Assembly (NCBI RefSeq): GCF_015354405.1
Contig: NZ_JADKYP010000004.1
Span: 1 to 64,000 of the forward strand
Reading direction: 5' to 3'
Length of the DNA stretch: 64,000 nt
Origin: Nocardia sp. BSTN01
Lineage (GTDB): Bacteria; Actinomycetota; Actinomycetes; Mycobacteriales; Mycobacteriaceae
Positions 35,413 through 44,000 of this stretch are shown here, in pieces (position 1 is the stretch's first letter; each line of letters starts with the position of its first letter). Both the position numbers and the translations under genes were made by a program. The notes under the pieces are model-generated. The model ran no database searches and was not told the origin of the DNA. It was given only the letters and a program-made list of their open reading frames with translations.

Positions 35413-36237
35413 ATGGCTGCAGCGATGACCTACAGCATGGCCGTCGGCGATCGCGATGCGGCGCGCCTGGCCCTGCTGGATCAGCATTACAACCCGAGTT
35501 CCCGGGCCTTCCTCGAGTCGGTCGGGCTGTGTGCCGGTGCGACGGTGGCCGATATCGGCTGCGGGCACGGCGCGATGACGGCCTGGCTGGCCGAGCGGGT
35601 CGGGCCGGACGGCATCGTCTACGCCGTCGACGCCTCCGCCGAACAGCTCGAGATCGCCCGCCGGCTGGTCGGCGATCTGCCGCAGGTGCGCTACGTGCAC
35701 GCGCGCATCGAGGACGCACCGCTGGAACCCGGATCGGTCGACTGGGTGTACAGCCGCTTCCTGCTGATGCATGTGACCGACGCCGCCGCCGCGCTCACCG
35801 CGATGGAGCGCATGCTCGCCGACGACGGTGCGCTGCTGCTCGAGATGTCCGACGTCGGGGCACTGCGATTCGTCCCCGCCGACGATCCGGCCGCGGATCT
35901 GTGGCGGGAGTGGTGGTTCGCCCTCGGCCGGGCGCGCGGCGCCGCGCACGACATCTACGACCGCACTCCGCAGCTGCTCATCGAGGCCGGCTTCATCATC
36001 GCGCGCCGCGATCGCTTCCAGCCGGTGTCGGCGATGCCGGAGGCGAAGATGTTGCACGCCTTGGGTTTCGAACAGTGTGTGCCCGCCTACCTGGAACACG
36101 CCGGCGCCGACCCGGCGGCCATCGATGCCCATCGCGCCTTCCTGCAGCGCGTCGTCCCGGATACCGACATCGCCGTCGAACTGTATGCGACCAGCCAGTA
36201 TTTCGCCCGCAAACGTCCGCGGGCACGAAGATTGTGA
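35413..36237 (+). CDS. SAM-dependent methyltransferase
   Basis: A 274-residue class I methyltransferase. SAM motif I is VADIGCGHGAMTAWLAERVG (45-64), with DASAEQLEIARRLV (motif II region), LEPGSVDWVYSRFLLMHV and a post-motif region with MLADDGALLLEMSDVG. The substrate-binding half is C-terminal and helical. It lies between the acyltransferase and the carbamoyltransferase, each 9 to 15 bases apart, and is thus a tailoring enzyme of the pathway, perhaps an O-, N- or carboxyl-methyltransferase. A carboxyl ester would fit a line lacking a thioesterase, but the target cannot be read here. Confidence 0.88.
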   Translation: MAAAMTYSMAVGDRDAARLALLDQHYNPSSRAFLESVGLCAGATVADIGCGHGAMTAWLAERVGPDGIVYAVDASAEQLEIARRLVGDLPQVRYVHARIEDAPLEPGSVDWVYSRFLLMHVTDAAAALTAMERMLADDGALLLEMSDVGALRFVPADDPAADLWREWWFALGRARGAAHDIYDRTPQLLIEAGFIIARRDRFQPVSAMPEAKMLHALGFEQCVPAYLEHAGADPAAIDAHRAFLQRVVPDTDIAVELYATSQYFARKRPRARRL

Positions 36238-36246
36238 GCCTCCGCC

Positions 36247-38043
36247 ATGGTGAGAACACCAGCCGCGCAACCGAAGTCGATCATGGGGATCAGCGGTCTG
36301 CACAACAGTGTGCCGTTCAAGCAGGCCCGGTTTCCGGGACTGGAATGGCGTGATTATCGCATCACCCAGGGCTTCGATTCCGCGGCGGCGCTGCTGCACG
36401 AGGGCGAGCTGGTCAGCGCGGTCGCGGAGGAGCGGTTCACCGGCGAGAAGGCGACGGGCGCCTTTCCCGAACACGCCATCCGTTTCGGCTGCGAGCGGGC
36501 CGGGATCTCGGTCGATTCGCTCGACGTCCTCGCGCACGGCTTCTCCTACGAGCCGTTGCGAGCCGAATTCGATCACAGTGAGCTCGGGCGCGCGCGCTTC
36601 CGCGAGGTCTTCGCCCGGCAGGTGGTGCTGGACAAACTCGCGGAGACCTTCGGCGGTGACTGGGACGACCGGCTGGTGCAGGTGCCGCATCACCTGGCCC
36701 ACGCGGCCAGCACGTTCTATCCGAGCGGATTCGATTCGGCGCTGATCCTGGTGGCCGACGGCATGGGGGAGCAGCACAGCGCGACCGTCGCGCTCGGAAC
36801 GGATGCGGGCATCGAACCGATCGCGACGGTCTCGGAGCTGAATTCCCTGGGAATTCTCTACGGCGTCTTCACCTACTATCTGGGCTTCGCGTTCGGCCTC
36901 GACGAATACAAGATCATGGGGCTGGCGCCCTACGGTGACCACCGCAAACACTTCGCGGCGATGATGGATCTCATTCATCTGCGGCCGGACGGTACTTTCA
37001 CGATTCCCATCCTGTACCGCAACGAAACCGATCTGGACCGGGAAACCTACCGCGGCACACTGAAAGCCGTCGAGGAGATCTTCGGGCCGGCCCGCGGCCC
37101 CGAGGACGAACTGACCGACCACCACCGCGATATCGCGGCCGCCCTGCAGGCGGCGCTCGAGGCGACGCTGCTGCATACGCTGCGGCACTTCCGCAAACAG
37201 ACCGGCGCGAAGAATCTGTGCATGGCCGGCGGGGTCGCGCTCAACTGCACGGCGAACGGCGTGATTCTGCGCAGCCGCCAGTTCAAGCGCATGTTCATCC
37301 AGTCCGCGGCCGGCGACGACGGCACCGCGCTGGGTGCCGCGTTGTACGTCCACCATCAGCGTGACCAGGCGGCCCCCATCGCGGGCATCGAGACCCCGCT
37401 GAACGGCCCGGAATACTCCGACGACGAGATCGCGGCGGCGCTGACGGGCCGCACCGACTGCACCGCAACACGATTCGACGACTTCGCGGCGCTGGCCGCC
37501 GAACTCGGCCGCCGGTTGGCCGCCGGGCAGATCGGGGCGCTGTTCCAGGGGCGCCTGGAGTACGGACCGCGCGCCCTGGGCAATCGCAGCATTCTCGGTG
37601 ACCCGCGCCATCCGCGGATGCGCGACATCATCAACGCGAAGGTGAAGAAGCGGGAGGGGTTCCGGCCCTTCGCCCCCGCGGTCCTCGACGAGTACGCGAC
37701 CACGTATTTCGACATCAAGGACACCGAGGTCGACACCTACGCCTGGATGTTGTTCATCACCTCGGTGCGGCCGGAATTCCGCGAGGGATTGCCGGCGGTC
37801 ACCCATGTCGACGGATCGGCCCGGGTGCAGACGGTGTCGCGGGACCGCAACGAACGGTTCTGGACGGTGATCGACGCCTTCCGGCGGGAAACCGGAACGC
37901 CGATCCTGCTGAACACCTCGTTCAACGTGAAGGGCCAGCCGATCGTGTGCACGCCGGCCGAGGGCCTGGACACCTTCGTCACCGCCGGACTGGACGTGCT
38001 GGCCATCGGCAATTACCTGGTAGAGCCGGTTCGCGCCGGATAA
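36247..38043 (+). CDS. O-carbamoyltransferase (NodU/TobZ family)
   Basis: A 598-residue protein from ATG 36247 (the ribosome-binding site is weak; ATG 36283 is an alternative). The N-terminal Kae1/YrdC-like part has the metal-binding HHLAHAAS (148-155), DGMGEQHSATVAL, and GGVALNCTANG. The C-terminal carbamoyl-transfer domain has GRLEYGPRALGNRSILGDPR, PFAPAVLDEYA and PILLNTSFNVKGQP. These enzymes form carbamoyl-AMP from carbamoyl phosphate and ATP and pass it to a hydroxyl group, as in tobramycin, novobiocin and ansamitocin pathways. A hydroxyl on the serine unit or on the chain is the likely acceptor. All family motifs are intact. Confidence 0.93.
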   Translation: MVRTPAAQPKSIMGISGLHNSVPFKQARFPGLEWRDYRITQGFDSAAALLHEGELVSAVAEERFTGEKATGAFPEHAIRFGCERAGISVDSLDVLAHGFSYEPLRAEFDHSELGRARFREVFARQVVLDKLAETFGGDWDDRLVQVPHHLAHAASTFYPSGFDSALILVADGMGEQHSATVALGTDAGIEPIATVSELNSLGILYGVFTYYLGFAFGLDEYKIMGLAPYGDHRKHFAAMMDLIHLRPDGTFTIPILYRNETDLDRETYRGTLKAVEEIFGPARGPEDELTDHHRDIAAALQAALEATLLHTLRHFRKQTGAKNLCMAGGVALNCTANGVILRSRQFKRMFIQSAAGDDGTALGAALYVHHQRDQAAPIAGIETPLNGPEYSDDEIAAALTGRTDCTATRFDDFAALAAELGRRLAAGQIGALFQGRLEYGPRALGNRSILGDPRHPRMRDIINAKVKKREGFRPFAPAVLDEYATTYFDIKDTEVDTYAWMLFITSVRPEFREGLPAVTHVDGSARVQTVSRDRNERFWTVIDAFRRETGTPILLNTSFNVKGQPIVCTPAEGLDTFVTAGLDVLAIGNYLVEPVRAG

Positions 38044-38059
38044 GTGGGATCGAGTTACT

Positions 38060-41000
38060 GTGCAAGCCGACTTTCTTCCCGGCGTCCTCGCCATCGCCAC
38101 CGATTTCCGCCGCGCACCGGTGCAGCGATATCTGCGTGCCCGGGAGGAGTATCGTCCCGGCGCGTCGGGCCCGGCGGTGGCGGCGTTGGTCGCCCTGATC
38201 CACAGGCATTCCGAACACGCCGAGGTCACACTCGGCGTGATCGCGCCGGAGGATGATTCACCGATTCCGCTGCGGATCGCCGTCGATCCGGATCGCACGG
38301 CGGAAGCGCTGGCCACCGACGTCGACGACGCCCGGTCGCGGCTGGTGGCCGCGCGTGCCGACTTCGACCTCGACGAGCTGATCGAGAAACTCTGCCCCAC
38401 ACCGATTTTCGATCGGCATCCGCTGTTCCAGATCGCCTGTTGCGAGCTCACCGGCGACCACGATGCGGACGCGGCGGAGGATGCGCTCGAGGCCGTCGTC
38501 GGCTGCGATCTGGTCTTCGTCGACGATCGCGGCGTCGGCGAACTGCGCTGCGAATACGATGCCGAGCTGTTCGAGCCACAGACGGTGCGCCGGCTCCTCG
38601 CGCAGTGGGCGCTGCTGATCGACGCGTTCACCGCGCATCCGGATACCGCGCTCGCGGCCTTGCCGATGCTGCCGGAGGACGACCGGACGGCCCTCGACGA
38701 GTGGTCGGCCGGACCGCCGGCGGCCCGCCCGGCGACGACCCTGCACGCATTGATCGCCGAACGAGCGGCGCGCCGGCCGCACAGTCCCGCGGTGATTTCC
38801 GAGGCGGGCACGTTGAGCTACGGCGATCTCGACGACCGCGCGGCGCGGGCCGCCGGATATCTGAGCGCCGTGGGTGTGCGGCCCCGGCAGATCGTCGCGC
38901 TGTGCCTGCGGCGCTCGCCTCGCGTGCCGGTGCTGGCGCTGGGTGTCATGAAGGCCGGCGCGGCCTATCTGCCGCTGGATCCGGCGGATCCGGATGCGCG
39001 GCTGGCGACGATCCTCGCCGATTCCGGCGCGTCGGTAGTGCTGTGCGACGATGCCGACATCGCCGGACGCTTATCGGCCGAGGGCGTCACGGCGATCGAT
39101 CTGGATGCGGTGTGGGACGACCTGGAACAGGTCGAGCCCGCGCCCGCGCGGGTCGGCGCGCCGACGGATCTGGCCTACGTCATCTACACCTCCGGCTCGA
39201 CCGGCCGGCCCAAAGGTGTGCTGATCGAGCACGCGGCGATCTGTAATCGTTTGCTGCACGGCGCGATTCGCATCGACGAATCGGACCGCGTGCTACAGAA
39301 GACGCCGCTGACCTTCGACGTGTCGGTGTGGGATCTGTTCTATCCGCTGGTGCACGGTGCGCAGTCGGTGCTGTGCGATGCGGAGGGGCATCGGGATTCG
39401 CGCTACCTGCTGGAAACCATTCGCGCGCAGGAGATCACCGTCGCTCACTTCGTGCCCTCGATGCTGCGCACGTGGCTGGCCGAGCCGGGAGTCGAGTCGT
39501 GTACCTCGCTGCGCTGTGTGACCACCAGCGGTGAGGCGCTGCCCGCGGATGTGGCCGCCGAATTCCATCGGCTGCTGCCGGATACCGCGCTCCACAACTA
39601 TTACGGACCGACCGAAGCGGCCGTCGACGTCACCTGTGAACAGGTACTTCCGGGAGCGGCGGTCACCCTCGGCCGGCCGATCGAGAACGTCCGCGCCATC
39701 GTCTTGGACACGGCGGGACAGCTTGTGCCCGTGGGAGTTCCGGGCCAGCTGCATCTGGCCGGAGTCTGCTTGGCGCGCGGTTATGTCGATCCCGCCGACG
39801 AGATCGGCCGCTTCGTGGCCGACCGGCGGACCGGAGAACGGCTGTACGCCACCGGCGATCGGGTGCGGCGGCTGGCGGACGGACGCCTGGAATATCTCGG
39901 CCGAGCCGACCATCAGCTGAAATTGCGTGGCCTGCGCATCGAGGCCGGTGAGGTCGAGTCGGCGTTGCGCACCGCCGACGGGGTGCGCGAGGCCGTGGTC
40001 ACGGTCTTCGGTGACGATCCGCAGCGCAGCGAACTGGTCGGCTACGTGAGCCCCGCGGACGGGGCGGTGGCCGACGCCGATGTGTTGCGTGAGCATGCCC
40101 GTGCGCTGCTGCCGTCGTACATGGTCCCGGCGAGAATTGTTGTGCTCGATGAATTTCCGCGCAATACCGCCGGGAAGATCGACCGCGGGAGGTTGCCCGC
40201 GCCCGTCGCGACGGTGCGCAGCGCAACCACGGCGTCGCCGAACGAACTCTCCGACGCGATCGCGGCGGTGTGGGCGCGGGTGCTCGAATGCGACTCGGTT
40301 CCCGCCACCGCGAACTTCTTCGATCTCGGCGGCAATTCACTGCTCGTGGCCCGGGTGCACCTGGCCTTGGAAGAGGCACTCGGCATCTCGATCGCGCGCA
40401 CGGACCTGTTCCGCTATCCGACCGTCGCCGCGCTGGCCGCGGCCCTCGCCGGCTCGGTGGCCGCCCGAGATGTGGCCGACGAGGCCGCCGACCACAGCGG
40501 TCCGTTCGCGGTGATCGGGATGGCCGTGCGCGTGCCGGGCGCCGCCGATCTCGACGAATTCTGGGATGTCATCGCGGGTGCGCGCACGACGATGACCGAC
40601 CTCGACGACGAGCAACTCCGGGCCGCGGGCGAGTCGGCCGAGCGCATCGCCGCGCCGAATTATGTGCGCACCGCGGCGGTCCTGGACGATATCGCCGGAT
40701 TCGACGCCGACTACTTCGGCTTCACCGCCCGCGAGGCGCAGGTCACCGATCCGCAGCACCGGCTGCTGCTGGAATGCGCGGTCGAGGCGCTCGAACACGC
40801 GGGCTACGGTGGTGCGCCGCAGCGGCCGCGCACCGGGGTGTTCGTGGGCGGACTGCCCAGCAGCTACTTCCATCGTTATTTCGCCGACGACTTCACCCAG
40901 TTGCCCTCCACCCAGCACTACCAGATCAAGGTGGGCAACGAAGCGGACTTCCTGCCCACCTCGATCGCCTATCGCCTCGACCTGCACGGACCTGCCGTCA

Positions 41001-44000
41001 CCGTGCAGAGCGCCTGTTCGACCTCGCTGGTCGCGATCCATCTGGCCTGCCAATCCATCGGCCGCGGCGAATGTGAGATCGCGGTGGCCGGTGGTGTCGC
41101 CGTGCGAGTGCCCGATCGGGTCGGGTATCTGCATCAGGAGGGGATGGTCGCCTCGCCGGACGGGCACTGCCGCGCCTTCGACGAGCAGGCCGGCGGCACC
41201 ATCTTCGGCAACGGTGCGGGCGTGGTCGTCCTCAAACGGCTCGACGACGCGGTGCGCGACGGTGACCGGATCTTCGCCGTGGTGCGCGGCACCGCGATCA
41301 ACAACGACGGCGCGGCGAAGGTCGGCTTCACCGCGCCGAGTGTCGACGGCCAGGTCGAGGTCATTCGCCGGGCGCACCGTGTGGCCGGGGTAGCGCCCGC
41401 GGAGATCGGGTACGTCGAGGCGCACGGTACGGCCACCCCGATGGGTGATCCGATGGAGATCGCCGCGCTCACCGAAGCTTTCGGGGGACCGCGCGAGGAT
41501 CGGTGCGACGTCGGGTCGGTGAAGGCCAATATCGGCCATCTCGATACCGCCGCCGGAGTAGCGGGATTCGTCAAGGCCGTACTGGCATTGGATCACGCGG
41601 TTCTGCCGGGACTGGCGAATCTGGAGCGGCCCAGCAGCCGCATCCCGTGGTCCGAGACGCCGTTCCAGGTTTCGCCGCGGTCGCGGGCGTGGCCGCCGGA
41701 TCGGCCGCGGATCGCCACCGTGTCGGCGTTCGGCATCGGCGGCACCAACGCACACGCGGTGCTCGACGCCGCGCCGCCGCGCGCCACCACCGCCGTCCCC
41801 GCGGGCTGGAGCGGTCTGTTCCGGTTGTCGGCGCGTTCCGATGCGGCCCTGCGCGACCTCGCGCAACGCTACCTCGATCGGCTGACCGACGATACGGCCA
41901 TCGAAGATATCTGCTACACAACAGGTTTCGGTCGCGAGCAGCACGAACGTCGGCTGGCCGCGGTGATCTCCTCGCTGCCGGAGTTGCGGGCGGTGCTGGC
42001 GGCGTACCTGCGTGGTGAACCCGCGGCGGCATTGTTCACCGAGGCGGAACAGCATGCGGACCGGCGGCTGTGCCTGGTCCTGGGCGACGCCCCCGAAGCC
42101 GGTGTCGACGCATTCCTCGACCTGTACGCCGACGATGCGGTGGTGCGGACGGCGCGGGCGGAGGTGACCGCCGCGCTCGGCGGCGCCGAACCCACCGGAC
42201 TCCAAGCGGATCTGGCCCGGCTGTACGTCTTGGTGCAGGTGTGGCGGGCGTGCGGCCTGCGGTGGGATGCGGTGATCGGTTACGGCACAGGCGAATACGT
42301 GGCGGCGGTGATAACCGGTGTCGTGGATCTGGCGACCGCGATGCGACACGCCGCCGCTGCGACACCGCTGGCGCCGGGTGATCGCCGCGAGCTGTGGCTC
42401 GTCTCGCGAGCATCGGATGTCGAGTCGTGTGTGACGGCCGCGGGTTGTGATCGGATGCTGGTACTGGGCCGGCGCAGCGACGAACGCGCCCGACTGCGGC
42501 TGGCCGCCGATCGGCACGGGGTGCACACCGTACTCGCGGCCGACGGGCCACACGATGTCCAGCGGACCCTGCTGATCGCCGCGGCGAAACTCTATGCGAT
42601 CGGTATGGATATCTGCCCGACGCCGTGGGGCCCGTTCGCGCTGGGGAGCCGGATCCCGCTGCCCACCTACGCCTTCCAGCGCAGCCGCTTCTGGATCGAA
42701 CCGGAACGTGCGCTTCGCCGTACCGTCGGCGCCGCCGAGGACACCGGGCTGCCCGGCCGTCCGGTGGATCTGCCGCTCTCGGAGGAGATCCGCTACGAGC
42801 GGAGTTTCGCCTGCGACTCCCCGTCGTATGTGACCGATCACCGGCTGTTCGGCACCGCGGTCGTGCCCGGTGCCTCGCATATCGCGATGGTGCTGGCCGC
42901 GGCGGCGCACCACATCGACGGGCCGTACGCGCTGCGGGACACGTTGTTCCTCAATCCGTTCGCCGTGTCCGACGGCGGGAGCCGCCGCGCACAATTGGTG
43001 CTGCGCCCGAACGGTTCGGGCTGGGACGTGACCCTCGTCGCGGAAGAGGAATCCGCTGTGGGCGCGGCGTGGCCGGCGCTGTTCCGCACCGCGCTGGACA
43101 GTGCTCCCGCCGAATCGGATGCGACCTTCGGTGATGCCGATCGCGGCGATGTTCTCGCCCGCTGTCCGCAGCAGCTGTCCGGACTCGAGTTCTATCGGGA
43201 CGTCTGGGTGCCGGGGCTCGACACCGGGAACTCCTTCCACTGGATCGAGACCATCTGGCGTGGCGACAACGAGGCACTGTGCCTGACGACCCGTCCCGAG
43301 GGGGTCGAGATCGGGCCGGAGCCGCTGCACGCGGGGCTGGTCGAAGCCGCGTTCCAGGTGCTCAACAGCTGCTGGAAATACGACAACGCTCTGCTGCGGG
43401 CCCAGGAGAACATCTACGTTCCGTTCAGTATCGACCGCTACTACTTCTCCGGCCGCCGCACCGAGGGCCCGCTGTGGATCCACGCCCGTTTGGCGGGCGG
43501 GCACGGCGCGGGGGACGAGGCGTTCACCGCGCATATCCGGATGTACGACGTCACCGGCGAATTGGTGGTCGCCGTGGACGGATTCGAATCGCGGCGCATC
43601 AGCCGCGCACAGGTGGAGCGGGCGCTCGCCCGCAAGACGGCCGATATCACCCACGAACAACACTGGCAGCGCACCGAGGCGGCCGGGGCGGGCGCCGAGC
43701 CGGTGTCGCTGCTGGTGATCGACGACGAACCCGACCGGTTGAGCCGGTTCGCGCGGGTGCTGCGCGAGCGGGCGATTCCGGCCGTGACCGTGTTGATCGG
43801 CGCGGAGGTACCGCCGGGATCGGGCATCACCCGCCACGTTGCCACCGACGCCGAAGCAGCGCCCTGGCCGGTGGAATTCGCCGCGGCGGATCGTCGCGGC
43901 TTCGTCGACCTGCGCGGTTTGTCCACGACGGACGGCGAGAGCGCGCAGTTCGTCGGCGAGGCCGCCCAGCGGTGTGCCGCGGCTGTGCGACCGCTACCGG

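Noticed and set aside
33949-38811. A 1620-codon open frame on the minus strand opposite the BAHD, methyltransferase and carbamoyltransferase genes
   Set aside because: It has no domain or ribosome-binding site and exists only because stop codons are rare opposite high-GC codons. The plus strand carries clear enzymes.
42060-42700. Calling the AT regions of the NRPS-PKS and second PKS functional
   Set aside because: The catalytic Ser and His are absent in both and the GQG motif is missing.
40337-43837. Long minus-strand open frame opposite KS/AT/DH
   Set aside because: Composition (Arg, His, Gly, Val rich) and position mark it as a shadow of the NRPS-PKS.
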